Source of the DNA: Rhexocercosporidium sp. MPI-PUGE-AT-0058
Taxonomy: Eukaryota; Ascomycota; Leotiomycetes; Helotiales
Length of the DNA stretch: 64,000 nt
Assembly (NCBI GenBank): GCA_020746875.1
Contig: JAGTJL010000034.1
Location: 124,001-188,000 of the forward strand
Reading direction: 5' to 3'
In this document: piece by piece, positions 11,270 through 24,020 of the stretch
How the letters are laid out: every line of letters begins with the position of its first letter
Numbering within the stretch: position 1 is the stretch's first letter
Made by a program: the position numbers and the translations under genes
The notes under the pieces: generated by a model
Told to the model about the DNA's origin: nothing
The model's database searches: none
Seen by the model: only the letters and a program-made list of their open reading frames with translations

Positions 11270-12702
11270 GCCGTTACCCCTGTGTGTAGTCACCACCACC
11301 CATTACCAGCTTTTGCTCGTAGCGGAGCGCTTCTCGATGGGTTATTGGAAGGTCATACGTATCCTTGGGCTTCGGCTTTTCATAACTCTTGCTGTTGTAC
11401 TTGCGATGCTAGCGAAGGATCTGGAAGTTGGCCTTGCTGACTTTACATAGTTGAGGAGTTCCCCAGTCGCCGCGTAGCTTCGAGTCGTGAGACCGATTTT
11501 TGGCATCAAGTCTTTTGCTCTTTTACTCTTGTGTATGATAGCAGCTGGTAGTTCCAGTGCCTTTTTCAAGAACCATAGTCGAGCAGCTTTGGTCGCCGGA
11601 CTTTCGCTCCCGTTACCGAATCTGGACACTCTTCCCCTCACGGACTTGACGGAGCGCTTGGTATCGACTGCCCCTGAAGCGGCTTTCGTTATTGTTGAAT
11701 TCGGAGTCGTGGCGGCCATCGATGAACCAGCGTCAGACTGATCGGAGCCGGATCGATTAGCTGATGACGGACTGGAACCGTGATAGAGTCCATCCATGGG
11801 ACCAAATGGATGAGGGCGAATGCCCGGACTGTCATCCATGCCAATGTGTTGTTGCAAAAGAGCTTTGGCATCGCTCAACCATGCTCTGTCCCGCGATTTC
11901 TTCCTCGCCGGCTGATTCTCCGCATCTTCCGACTCGTCATCCTCAGATTCTTGCACTGCCAAACGATGAGGAATCTTCTCTTCTATCGTGGAGCCGAGGC
12001 CTCAACCGAGTAAAAGTTCTCCTCCGAGCGGTTGTCTTCCTCTCCAAATTGGTCGTTTCCAACTTCAAGGTTATCATCCTCATCTGCGAAACCACCCTCT
12101 TGGTTTTCATCAGCTTGATGCTTAGTTTTCTCTGTCGTTGTTTTATGAGCCTTCCTCTCCTGCAACTGTTGTAGAATTGCCCGCTCTGCGCGAAGCCGGA
12201 TGCATCCTCTTTCGCTCGTCGATATCTAGCGTTAAAGTCTTCTGACTAGCGACTTTGAAAGCTGAGCGGTAATTACGATCTCTTCTCGGAGCGGAAGTTG
12301 ACTCTGGGCTTGGAGTCGAACCCACTCAGATTCTCATATAAAGTCTTTGTTAATTAGTGATCTTTACAATTGGAGATTATGATTAATACTGATTGATTGA
12401 AGATGAACTTACGTCTTGATGCTTGTTGAAAGCATCTGAAAGAGCATCAAGGTCTTCCTCGACAGTTCTGACACCCGGTAAGGTATTTCTCTAAAGGGAT
12501 CTTGAACCTGCAAAGATGATCCCTTTTGCTTGCTAGAAAGACTTGCTCCGTCGATAGTGGCGGTAATAGCAGCTTGAAGATTGACATGAGCTATATTATT
12601 GTTAGGAACCAGTCTGGCGCTATCCGTCTGTTGGCCACGGGACTTTGGGTAAGTGACACTAGCTACAGAAGTAACTGCTTGAGATTATGTATAAGAAGCC
12701 AT
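11270..12702 (-). pseudogene. Decayed gene for an acidic, low-complexity protein of unknown function
   Basis: From the ATG at 12702 the frame reads MASYT and then meets a TAA at codon 6 (CAA to TAA would explain it). The same frame then runs on, protein-like, to about 12480. A second block ends in GTAAGT near 12412, the donor of an intron. Downstream coding continues in at least three frames: about 12325-12205, 12205-11997 (Gln/Lys/Glu-rich helix, then an acidic stretch) and 11990-11345 (acidic, then Ser/Thr-rich, then basic). A further frame covers about 11390-11270. Shifts near 12205, 11997 and 11390 lack splice signals. No domain is recognised; acidic and Lys/Arg-rich patches suggest a nuclear protein, which is inference. 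Confidence 0.5.
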
Positions 12703-13099
12703 TGTAGTGACTGATGGGACTGCGTGTGTTTAAGTGTGAGTGGTTGAGAACAGTGTATGGCAGGGAGCGTTCGAAGGCTGTAAAATTAGTAGGAAGGAGG
12801 CAGGGCATCTTATTCAAAGTATCAAAGAGTTGAAGAAAGGCTTTGCAGATGTCCAGTGTTTCAAGGATATAATTTATTTTTGATGTTCTCTATTGTTTGC
12901 GGGTAGAGTGCGGTGGTTCAAAACCCTTTGAGATTCTGGGTCTAAGATGCACTACTTACTGTCTATACACAACCTGCCTCGCTTATCACAAAATCGAGGC
13001 GGTCCGTGCGAGTCCCAATCGAAGCTCGCCGGCGTTCTGGGCTGCTGCGACAAAAACGGCCGCACTATCATTCAGGCTAGTAAATAGAAGCCCAGAACA
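12703..13099. other. Intergenic space between two relic genes
   Basis: No gene is seen. It would have been the shared upstream region of the divergent relics on either side. Confidence 0.35.
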
Positions 13100-15090
13100 T
13101 TCGAGAACAGAATGGTCTGTTTGACCTTTCGAAGTCACCCTATCGACGAAATTGCCACAACAGCAGAGCTTCCAAGTACCAAAGCTCCCCTCACAACAAC
13201 CTCTCCACTGCGTACAAGCAGTTCAACTACCTCCCTGTCAAGAACATCATCGGAAGGCTGGGCAGCACACCAGCGACGCAGATATTATCTGTACCAAATC
13301 TTCAAAGCCATTGCAATCACTTCTCAATAAATCCATTCCCATTCCAATGGCTAGACCAGCATTGCAACACAAAGCCCGTGGCCCCCGTGGCCCCGAGCCG
13401 TCAAAGTACATGTTGATGGACCAAATGATTGTCGCCTTTCAGAAGATGGCGAGTTCAAGGGTTAAAGATTATTCCATAGGGTCTCACTAACCATTTGCTT
13501 TCGTTAGTCCCTCTCCAAGATGCAGTACGAGCACGACGACGAAGTATTTGACGAGACCAAATTCAACAACGACCCAGACCTTGTCGCGGCAATCACACAA
13601 CACGCTTTCAACGCTAGATGGGAGCACCGTGGAGACTCCTGTGACCGATATTGCATCCCTAGTAGCTACTCTGATGTAGGGAAGAGTAGAATAGTGAGCA
13701 AGATGGAAGCGTAAAGCGGTCGAAGAAACCATCAAAGGGTAAAGGTCGCACTGGGCATAACACCACGTCGAACACCCCGCCCCAGCGTAAGCAAAATTAA
13801 TCACGTTAATCGATTAATAATCAGATTAATTGATTAGATTAAATTAGAATTAGATTAATAGAAAATTAGCTTGATTAGATTAGAATTAGATTAATTAATT
13901 TAAATTAATCTAGATTAATTTGATTAATATATAACTAATAAAAATACTAATTTAATTAATAAAATCCTGTTTATTTACTTAAAATAGATATTGCTATTAC
14001 TAATCGCTTATAAATATTATTAATGTATTATATTAATAAACTATTAATCATGTATTATATAAAGAATAAATAACTTAAAGATCGATTTTACTCCGCTTAA
14101 ATTAGCTGAGTCTCTAAAGCTCTATTTGACTTTATTTCGAGTATATACTAACCCTTATTTGGACTAGCCCTAAGAGTTTAAACCTAATTAGGATGCGGCT
14201 CTTGTATTAATCATATTAATCGATTAACGCTTGATTAATTTGATTAGATTAGATTAGAATTAGATTGATTTAAATTTTTCTTGATTAGATTTAGATTAAT
14301 AGCCATTAATCTAATCTAATCTAATCATTTTTTACACTGCCCCGCCCAGCTCCTCGCAAGACCACCACAGCCAAAAATCCTCAAACAACGCGCAACACAC
14401 GCCGAACAGTCTCAGCCTCAAACGCAGATGAGAACTCGGACTACGAGACGGATGCTGCTCCTCAGAAGAAGAAGCGCTATGATCTCGGCATTCCAAGATG
14501 TTTTGTCACCAAGACCGGTTCCCGTCTTCTACGCTCACACTGGAAGTACACCACCACGCTCTATCGAAACAAGGGTCCAAATGACAAAGAGCAGATGCAG
14601 CTCACGGAGCCAGAAGCTATTCGCTGGCATGCCATACAAGGTACCGAGTGCAAGCCCAAAAAGGGCAAGACAGTAGAGAAGGATGACGAGATTGAGAGAA
14701 ATTTGATCAGATTTCGGAAGCAGATTCGGCGTAACATTTGCAAGGGAGTTCTGGATCATCGTGCCAAGGAGCTTGAAGGTATTTATGATGGTTCGGATGA
14801 TGATATGATGCCCCAGGACTTCACTCAGTGGGATTCAACTGATAACGAGGACGAAGGTGAGCAGAAGATATTGGACTAGGGCGAAGACGAGGAGATGGTA
14901 CGGATGAGACTAGAAGTGAACTTGAGGGAGAGCCATCTGGTGAAAATGAGGTGAAGGGAGCAGCGCCAGTCTATCAAGCAAGACAGGTTTCGACGGAGTC
15001 ACAGTGGAGTGAGGCATCGTAGGAGGTTCTGGAAGATGAGATATTGTACGTCGAGATGGAAGAACTATGGTCCGTTGGGATTACTGTATA
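13100..15090 (+). pseudogene. Decayed gene for a charged protein, split by an AT-rich insertion
   Basis: Coding-like blocks run at about 13150-13490, 13510-13714, 13714-13790 (Lys-rich, shifted frame), then after the insertion 14350-14879 without a stop, then 14880-15090 in another frame with an in-frame TAG near 15019. The 14350-14879 block has an acidic DENSDYETD start, a KKKRYD basic patch, a charged helix and a second acidic run. Frame changes near 13714 and 14880 lack splice signals. It is divergent from the minus-strand relic at 11270-12702, so both may have died together. No domain is recognised. Confidence 0.5.
13787..14339. mobile_element. AT-rich insertion with direct terminal repeats
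   Basis: A block of about 550 bases of extreme AT content separates two coding blocks of the relic gene. Two related stretches of roughly 110 bases, in direct orientation (about 13796-13910 and 14212-14325), flank a core of about 300 bases. Both begin with ATTAATCA.. followed by TTAATCGATTAA and continue with GATTAGATTAGAATTAG-like units. The flanks share CCCCGCCC(C)AGC (13775-13786 and 14340-14350), a possible target duplication with one indel. No coding capacity is seen. It could be a miniature terminal-repeat element heavily altered by RIP. Confidence 0.5.
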
Positions 15091-16610
15091 GAACACCTGA
15101 ATAATAAACTGTTTAATATCTGTTCGCGAGGTTTACCTGCTTCCTTCGCTCAACGACAATGCAAAGTATAGTAGTCACTTGGTTCAAGAAAAGGCATTGA
15201 TTTCAAAATTTCATCTGCCGAAAGGTCTAGCGGAGAGGAGAACGCATAACGCACAGTTCTTTTCGTTTCGAAACTAGCTTATAAAGATTCTTCAGCTGTT
15301 TCTTCCATGCTTTATTTATTTAGTTGCTAGGAGTAATATATGTATGTTAGAACATTGATTGCAGCTCTGATCGTTTCATTACTCAAGAATGGTTTCTCTT
15401 TGGCCTTCCTGTCTGTGCTGACTTAGCAATCAATTCTCGCCGTTCGCTTGCGAAGAAAGTGCGTGGTCCCAAAAATGGGACTTTCAGAATGAAACCTCGG
15501 CGCGATGGTACCTCCGTACGCAACGACAAGATCCAAGCCCGAATCCTTTATTCTCAGTTGCGTTCCTTGATCCGTTCAGCAAACGAAAGGATGAAATACA
15601 TACTTTGTAGACCAACTGCATGTTTTCAAGAGAGTCACGTTGCATTGTTGTCAGGCTGCTGAGCTCGGTTAAACTTTTACCGCGCGAGGCGGTGAGTTCC
15701 GGATTTCACCCATCATCCCATGTTTCTCAGGTCCAACATCATTAATCATCGTTTATGTTTATTTCGCTCGCGAATCTAACGGCATTCTATTCTACCGAGA
15801 TCATTCTTCTCAATGCCGGACCTTCCCCATCTGTCTTCCCCATGGCGACATTTAGACTTCTAAGATAGCTGGGGTCACGCGCTCGATCATCCCAAGTAGG
15901 GAGGTGAGAGTTGGAGATATCTTGGCAATTCAAATGCCAAGTCGCCCTTGCGTTAAGAGTGCGTTGCTTATCTTGCCTTATGAATCATGTATTTCCGCTC
16001 TCTGACCTCCTGGTGCCACCTTGCCTCATATGCGGTGTCGTGATGGAGGTCGCAAAGCCACAACATCAGATGCTTGAGATGGAAGTCTGACATCTCGCAC
16101 TGCATGTGCGCAATGTATTGAACCGGGGAAGATATTCAGATGAAGAAGGTTACAGGTGTCGCCTTCCAGTCAACTGCCACACGCGGCGTAAATCACCCGA
16201 TGCGGCTAGATTGGCCGTTGATGGGGGCTCCATGAGGCCCAGTCATCCAGCTCTTGGGTGCTGTAAGTGCTGATGGACCCAGTTGATTTCGCACTTCCTC
16301 GGGCGCTTTGAGAACACGAAAGATAATCATTTGCCTGTCATAAGGACATCGTTGCCTTGGCTCTTCTAGCTTCAAAAGGAAGTTACCTCAATGAAGGAAG
16401 ACTTAAGGCAAGAAGAAGCCTTCAGAAGTCTTGGTATATCCGAATTTGAATGGCGTTTCCGGTAATGGTAAGATAGCGAATGTGCCTGGGTGGTGTCTTG
16501 CACAGGAACATCCAGATATAAAGGTGGGAAAGTAGCAAGAAGAAAAGTTGGTTTGGAGGTAGGCGAGTAAGAACTCTTCAGTTTCTCGATCTTCAATCCC
16601 TTCGTTCAAC
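15091..16610. other. No gene recognised; distal part is fungalysin upstream region
   Basis: Only short frames such as 15459-15662 are present. Bases 16400-16610 should contain the promoter and leader of the protease gene; TATAAA-like sequence occurs at about 16516. Confidence 0.4.
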
Positions 16611-19031
16611 ATGCGTTTTCTCTCTCACGCGGGAGCTGTTGCTCTCTTGGCTTCCAATGTCCTCGGCCATCCATCCTCGTCTACTACCTCGAGACGTGGA
16701 CTTGCACCAAGAGTCATCGACTTGAGCAAGTTTCGACTCACCACAGAGAGCACCTACAGCAATGCAACTGCTACTGCAGAGTCTGAGGTCTCAAAATTGG
16801 CCAGAAGAGTTGACTATGTCGACACCGCAACTGCTCTTGTTTCAAGTGTAGCTCCCGGGGCGGAGTTTCGCGTAGTGAGCGATCACTACGTGAGCGACAA
16901 TGGTGTTGCGCATGTTTACTTCAAGCAAACCGCCCACGGACTCGACATCGACAATGCGGACTTCAATGTCAACGTACGTAAATTCTCGTGTCTTTCCTCT
17001 GTTTGTTTTGACTAAGACTAAATAGATTGCTGCGGATGGAACTGTATTCTCCTATGGAAACTCTTTTTACACTGGAGCTATCCCAGCCGAGAGCCCACTG
17101 GAGAAGCGTGACCAGATCGATGCAGTTGCAGCTCTCCAGGGCGTAACCAGCACCCTTGCTCTACCCATCTCGGCAGCTGACGCTGTCGCTGTGCCAGAGG
17201 AAGCAACCGAGCACTATGTCATTGAAGGTTCCACTGGAGCGATGTCTGAGCCAAAAGCCAAGCTCGTCTACTTCCAGAACCCTGACTCGACCCTTACACT
17301 CACCTGGAGAGTAGAGACTGATATTAAGAGCAACTGGCTGCTATCTTATGTCAATGCTGTCACCGGAAGCGCTGTTCTTGGTGTTGTTGACTATGTCTCG
17401 GACGCTTCTTACACTGTATAGTGAGTTTCCAGATACCATATCATTTCAGTTCCTAACTCGTGGCAGCCCCTGGACTGTGAACGACCCCACCAAAGGTAGC
17501 CGAGTTGTCGAGACCAACCCTCAAGATTCCGTAGCCTCAGAATTCGGGTATCACAGTACTGGAACGACTGCCTATACTGTCACTCGAGGTAACAGTATGT
17601 TATTCCCATTTCAGGTTTTGTTTCATCTATTGCCTCTACGCACCTGTTTACCAGAGTCACACACTGATAACTTACAGACGGGATCGCACAGGCAAACTGG
17701 GAAGGTGATAGTGCTTATCTGAACGACTACCGCCCAGACGGTGGCTCGGGACTCAGCTTCAACTATGATCTTAATCTGGCAGCAACAGACTGGAAGACAT
17801 ACGCTAATGCATCCGTCGCACAGCTGTTCTACACCTCGAATATGTAGTACGTATTTATCCAAATTCCCCCCTTAGAGTTCCCCACGAGACATCATACTCC
17901 AAGACTACCTTGATAAGAATCTAATATCACCATTTCCCATCTAATCTTACCTGGGATACTGACTCCTCTTCTCTACTAGTCATGACCTTCTCTACACTCT
18001 AGGCTTTAACGAAAGATCCGGGAATTTTGAGACTAACAACAACGGCCAAGGTGGAGTCGGCAATGACGCTGTCATTCTCAACGCCCAAGATTCATCCTTT
18101 ACCGACAATGCCCAATTCTCCACACCTCCAGACGGAACTCCAGGACGCATGTACAGTATGTAGTATCTCGAATTTCAGTAACACCCTACTCTTGTGAACG
18201 TTGAGGCGATGCCTTTGAGTCAGCAAATTGGGTTTTGAACTTGGTGCTGGCTGAAGCGAAGTGCTGACTGTTTTACAGTGTATATGTGGACATACTCCAC
18301 TCCAAGACGCGATTGTGCCTTCGACGCCGGTGTCATAATCCACGAGTACACCCACGGCCTGTCGAACCGCCTGACCGGAGGCCCTTCCAACACGGCCTGT
18401 CTCAGCACCACCGAGGCAGGCGGTATGGGTGAAGGCTGGTCAGATTTCATGGCCATCGCCATCCACGTCAAAACGGCCGACACACGGTCCACAAACTACC
18501 CAATGGGTGATTGGGTCTTCAACAACCCTAAAGGCATTCGCAACTATCTTTATTCAACTTCTCTCACCACGAACCCGTACACCTACAAGAGTCTCAACGG
18601 TATGTCTGCTGTGCACACCATCGGTACGGTGTGGGCGACCATCCTCTACGAGGTGTTCTGGAACCTGGTCGAGAAGTATGGTATCACTGCTGCGAGAAAG
18701 CCATCCTTCTCTGGTCTTGTCCCAACTGATGGAAGGTTCTTGGCTATGAAGCTTGTGATCGATGGAATGAAGCTGTAAGTTTATTAACTTTTTCTGTAGT
18801 CCAAGTTTTCTTCGTAACCAGTAATTACTAACACACAATAGACAACCCTGCAGCCCAACATTCATCACAGCCCGTAACGCCATCATCGACGCAGATCTTG
18901 CTTTGACTGGAGGTGAAAACAAGTGTCTGCTCTGGAAGGGTTTTGCCAAGCGTGGTCTTGGAAGTGGTGCCGCACAAGGAAGTGGAAGCTCCAGCCGCGT
19001 GGAGAGCTACACTCTCCCTTCCGGCTGTTAA
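16611..19031 (+). CDS. Fungalysin, secreted extracellular metalloprotease (M36)
   Basis: Seven exons: 16611-16973, 17026-17420, 17467-17594, 17678-17846, 17980-18155, 18279-18774 and 18842-19031. All introns are GT-AG, and the exons join into an open frame of 638 residues, the usual length of the family. The N-terminus [19 protein letters not shown] is a signal peptide. It is followed by an inhibitory FTP-type propeptide and then the catalytic domain. The zinc motif HEYTH is at residues 432-436, and the following [11 protein letters not shown] region (456-466) supplies the third ligand. The C-terminus ends in a Cys-containing tail. M36 enzymes are secreted as zymogens and digest external protein for nutrition. 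All key residues are intact. Confidence 0.95.
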
Positions 19032-19890
19032 AGAGTTTCGAAAGATGAGAGTCTCAGCAGTGCGTTCACAATTGTGGCATTTCTTGTTTGCATACTTTCG
19101 AAGTGTGCGTTTTGTGGAAGCATGGGGTTTATGATGTTATTATGCTATACAGGGGCGTTGAAACGAGATAATTATCTTTTGCAAACAATTCGTACCTTTC
19201 GGGTCCAAGATCTTGATGTTGAGGTCACATGAGTTCAAGTCACCCTTAATCCCTCAATCGGTATTCATGCTCAGGGGATTGTTGTGACCTCCGTTTGAAG
19301 TCTTTGGTGAAGTTAAGCAAGCTCAGAAAACATTGGAATACTCTTTGAAGTATCTCAAGGTTTGGGGGCTCTTTTCCATACAAAAAAAGCTCTTACCTGA
19401 TTAATAACCCACAGTGCCCATGATTCTTGTCTCTCTCCACAATGGTTCCTACATTTAGTACCCGGATGATCTTCAAACCTTCGTGCCTAAAATAATCCTG
19501 CTTTCAAAATACCTATTAATCTCGAAGTAGTGGCTCTATGCCCATCGTGGACAACGAATCAGAGATTTGCTCGTCCTTGAAATGTATTTGGGCAGTGTTT
19601 GTGGTCAAGTTTTGTTTGATTGAATTTACAAATAATGCGGAGTTGAGTGAGCATGTAGACACTTCTCTCCCTGCCGAGTTTTGCGTATTCCATGCCAGAA
19701 AGCTTCAATGATGACGAAATTAAAAATGCACGCCAAGCTAGTCAACCCTTGTGGGCAATCTCACCTTGATTAGGCATCACAGACAGAATTGCTTCTCGGA
19801 CAAATCCGTTTCGAGTTCGCCAGGCCAGATCTTTATTCAACACACAGCATGATCTACCTTGCAATTCTACAGTCTCCTACCGATCTCCAC
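19032..19890. other. Convergent 3' intergenic region
   Basis: It lies between the ends of the convergent protease and aldehyde dehydrogenase genes. No gene is seen. Confidence 0.5.
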
Positions 19891-21564
19891 CTATGTCTTC
19901 AAATACAAAACCTGGACATTGCAATATGCTTTCAAGCCCGTGATCCCATTCTCAGCACCAATTCCACTCTGCTTGTGTCCAGCAAAGGCAGCTGTTGGCG
20001 CGAGTTCCATATGAGCGTTGACCCAAACGCTTCCAGCCTCAAGCTGTTTTGCAATCCTAGCAGCTTCCTTGAGGTCGTTAGACCATACAGACGCACCAAG
20101 ACCCATCCTGCTGTTGTTGGCGCGGGCAATCACATCATCTTCGTCGGTCCAGGGCATGATTGGGAGAATGGGCCCAAAGGGCTCCTCAACCACGAGCCTA
20201 GAAGCCTCATCCGGATTATCAATGATAGTCGGATTAATGAAGTAGCCCTCGGAATCCGGAACCTTGCCACCGACAGCCACATTCATGCTATGTTTCTCTA
20301 CATCGTCGAAGAAACCTTGCACGCGATCATATTGCATCTTGTTCTGGACTGGCCCGAGGAAAACACCTTCTTCGAAGCCTTCACCTACTTTAAGTGTCTT
20401 GGTGTATGCTACCATAGCATCTCTGAACGCGGGGTATATTGAAGAATGGATGTAGATACGTTTAAGAGCGAGACAGATCTGTTAAGTATAAGTTGTAGTG
20501 ACAGATAGGTAATAGGATGGTAATGGAGAAACATACTTGGCCAGAATTGAGGAATGCCAAAGTTGCGATGGTCGGGGCTACAGTGGCAATATCGGCAGAT
20601 TTGCAGATAATGGCTGGATCGTTGCCTCCACTGCAACCATGTCAGTGAGGACTTTGGGCTCATGGAATGAACTCACAGTTCCAGTGTAACTCTCTTCAAG
20701 GTCTTGCTTGCACTTTCCATGATCTTCTTTCCGGTGGCAGTCGATCCCGTGAATGTGATTTTATCAACCCCAGCATGAAGCGTGAGCATCGGCCCCAAAC
20801 CATCGTCACCTGTCAAGACTTGCACGACTCCCGGCGGGAAGAACTTCTGGGCGAGCTCGACAACTTTTATGGCTGTATACGGAGTGAAAGGTCTGTGAAG
20901 CATGTGTCAGATATTGCCGCAAAGTTCGGAACTAATGTCTTACGAAGGCTTGACGATAATCGTATTTCCTGTCAAAACAGCAGGAGAAATTTTCCCACAA
21001 GCAAGACTCATTGGGAAATTCCATGGCACAATCCCGACGACAACTCCCAGCGGCGTGTACCTCGTAATGACTTGCTGACCTTCTCCGTCATCCACTATTT
21101 CCTCTGGCACTTCGAGTTTCGCGGTGTTGCAGATCTGCTTGGATGTGATGTCGGCTTCGAACATCGCCCATTGGTACTGTATGGGTGCTTAGTTTCCGAT
21201 TTTTTCTGCGTCCAATCTCAGGAATTGGATAACGTACGGGTTTCCCTTGTTCAATGACAAGCAACTTCGCAAAATCAGTAACATGCTTCCCGATCTCAGC
21301 AGCCCACCCCTCCAAAGCAGCTTTTCTCTCGGCGATAGTCGTCTTCGACCATGTCTTGAATGCGGTTCTGGCTGCAGTCACAGCTTCATCAACATCTTGA
21401 GGAGTAGAGACTGGGACCTCCCAGTTGGGTTTCTTGGTTGCTGGATTGATCGCATGGGTAGTCTTAGAACCCGTAGACAACTTCCCATTGATCACATTCG
21501 AAAAATTCGTGAAATCCATATTGGACTCGTTCGTTGCTGCAGGAGCGTCTACTGAGGGAGCCAT
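19891..21564 (-). CDS. NAD(P)-dependent aldehyde dehydrogenase
   Basis: Five exons: 21564-21238, 21176-20944, 20892-20677, 20630-20537 and 20478-19891. They join into 485 residues, the usual ALDH length. The cofactor-binding and catalytic features are visible: PWNFPMSL, KPSPFTP, the FTGSTATGKKI dinucleotide loop, the general-base Glu258 in TLELGGNDPA and the nucleophile Cys292 in NSGQIC. The spacing of 34 between Glu and Cys is that of the superfamily. The enzyme oxidises aldehydes to acids; the substrate is not readable from sequence. There is no targeting signal, so it is probably cytosolic. A TATA box lies about 150 bases upstream. Confidence 0.93.
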
Positions 21565-21715
21565 AATTTCACTATTCTTGGGGTGAGGTTAATTAATATG
21601 GCCAAGGTCTCTTGCTATCGTGAGGCGTGGTGATGCAACTAGGAATGAAAGGAGAGGAATTTTATTTGGTCAAATGAAGATGGAGATGCTGTTGGCATAG
21701 CGAGGTCGGGGTAGG

Positions 21716-21723
21716 TATATATA
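21716..21723 (-). promoter_or_regulatory. TATA box of the aldehyde dehydrogenase gene
   Basis: TATATATA occurs about 150 bases before the ATG at 21564. Confidence 0.4.
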
Positions 21724-23074
21724 GTGTCACATCAAGGCGGGCCACCCGAACCCGAATTGATGGTGATTTGGCGCTGACTCTAAGTCTTCAATCTGGACCA
21801 GTCAGAAGAATTGCTATGCCCGCACTTCTTTCTTGGCTGCAGCCAGTTGACGCAACATTGTACGACCTCCAATCATCTCGATATAGACCAATATAACGGG
21901 TCGGCCGCGACTAAGACTGCAATGCAGGGGAAATCAGAAATTGGTCAAGACATCCAGTCGAATCCTTGCCTTGCTTTTCAAGACCCACAGCAAAAGGGAT
22001 ATCTCTTGGTTTGAGATTCCTAGTGGATTGAGATACAGTACATGCACGAACTAGAAAAATATCGGCTGACAGGCAAGTACCTAGCTTTTGCAAGGCATTA
22101 CCCTACGGGGCTGATGAGATTTAAGTCGTAGATATTAGCTTTCAGGGTCCTGCTGACACGCCAAAACGCCGGCATCCCAAATTGTTGTCCCGAAATGGCA
22201 TGAGGTCAACGAGGATCCCAAAAATAATATCCATTTCGAAATCGCATATCGATAATTCTTAAATGCTAGATCATTATATAAGCCTATTGAAGAGCTAAGA
22301 AAAAGTGACTTCCTCTACCTAAAACGTGTTTTCCTTGAGGGAGGACGAAAAGCTGGCAAGATCTAAATCGAGCCATCGAAAGCAAAGTGCGGGGTTATCG
22401 CGGGGTAAATTTACGAAGTTGTGCCACGAACGAGTTTCAAACGCGAAAAACAAGCTCGAAAACAGTTTTCGATGGTTGCAGCAATTGTATCACTCCGAAT
22501 AATTCAAGTTGAGGGAGAACGGAGTCGAGTTTCTTGACTTCGTTTACGTTGCATGAGAAGCCGAATGAAGAAACAAGAGATAAGTCGCAAATCAAAGGCT
22601 TGAGGATCGTGCTTGTTTTCTGAAAATGAAAACCAGCAACTGAAGGCCTATGTCTACGGTTGGAAAAGAGAACTGGTGACCCGGGGTTTTGATGCTTTGG
22701 TTTTCCGTGAAGTCAATTGAAGACGCATTTGCCTGCTGGGACGAGAGGTGAAGGAGTAGGGGGAAGGTGAGCTGACATTTCATATTTCCGCCGTTTCAGT
22801 GATCCTAGATGCTCATTGGAACAGCAGCCATATATAGAGGACGCGTTTGGTTGTATGTAAAAGGAGGGAGATCAGTTATCCTTCCACTAAACCTTCCCAA
22901 CACCCAGGGGCATCCAGCCTGAGCAGCTGAACAGTGGCAAAGAAATTGCTATCCGAGGATGACACCTTTCCCCAGAGCGACAATGCATGCCACAAAGTCT
23001 TTCTTGAATCCTGGGAACAAATACAAGTCAAATATTGCACCAGTACTCCTGTCATCGCTCCCTTAAATCCGAAG
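21724..23074. other. No gene recognised
   Basis: About 1.35 kb has only short, unconvincing frames on both strands. Confidence 0.45.
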
Positions 23075-24020
23075 CTATCCCCTCACATTTCCTAACCTCT
23101 GACCTGACGTCCTGAAACTTCTACTTGCATCCATTGCTGGACATGCCCAAAGCTTCTTCCCACCCGCATCCGTGATCGCATGACTTGTAGCAGCAAAATC
23201 ATACGGCTTAGCGTTCACATAAATCGACTCCCACTTCCCCTTCTCCACACCATAGATCTCATGAGCAATAGTAAGATGATCGACGCCTCCAACCTTCTGC
23301 TCGGCATCCCACCATTCCCAGGCAGCACGATGGGCGGGACTGCTGTGGGCCCATTTGTGAACATGGTCGATAGATTTAAAGTACATTATTGAGAGGGCGC
23401 GAGGCTGCGTGGCTGAGTCGTTGGAACTGTAATCTGAGTAGCCGAGGAAACCATTCTCGATCGGGTTCTGCTCGAGTTCGGTGTACATGGCTTTGGCGTA
23501 TTGTCCCATTTCGCGAAACTTGGAGTAGAAGAGTCCGAGGGGGCTGCGATGGTCAGCTTGATAAAATATTGCCAGGGTGGATTGACACGTACTGATTGCA
23601 TCGATTCGAGAGCAAGAGGATACACATTCCTTCCCCCCCTATACTTTCCCCGACCGGCCTTACCATACCCTTCTCTCCTATCTCGGGTGGTGGAAAGACA
23701 GCACTTGATCTCCCATGTTTCACACCTTCCATCAACGGATTCTCAACCACGCCGTTCACTTTCAGTACTAATCTCGTGACTTTGAAGAGCGCAAGTCCAA
23801 ATGTTGGCAGCAGTGCATACAAGGGACGGACAGGCAGTAGAAGAATGATAATGGACTGAAGTAGGCCGCCTATCAGAAGCCAGTCGCTGATTGTGAAATG
23901 CGCGCGAATTCTGAAGCGGCCTTGGGTGCCCATGAGGGGATGCGTCGGATGTATCCATCCTCGTGTGGATTCGGATAGGGGTCGCTTCTCTGTCGGCGCG
24001 TGAAGAGGCGTGAACTCCAT
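23075..24020 (-). CDS. DUF4188-family membrane-anchored putative monooxygenase
   Basis: Two exons: 24020-23593 and 23543-23075, with a 49-base intron. The joined protein has 298 residues. Residues about 43-90 are strongly hydrophobic and form one or two membrane helices (ISDWLLIGG.., LYALLPTFG..). After the splice comes NHPLGL, then MYFKS, HEIYGVEKGKWESIYVN and a final MDASR region, the conserved signature of fungal DUF4188 proteins. These have a dimeric alpha-beta-barrel-like fold and are annotated as putative monooxygenases. The reaction is not established. Reading the intron restores NHPLGL exactly, which supports the model. There is no clear partner next door. Confidence 0.8.

Noticed and set aside
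12300..12330. GGTTCGACTCC, a tRNA B-box-like word on the minus strand
   Set aside because: The flanking bases do not form a T-stem and no A box or acceptor stem is present; it lies within the relic gene.
19789..21257. Plus-strand open frames of 217 and 196 codons
   Set aside because: Antisense to the aldehyde dehydrogenase exons.
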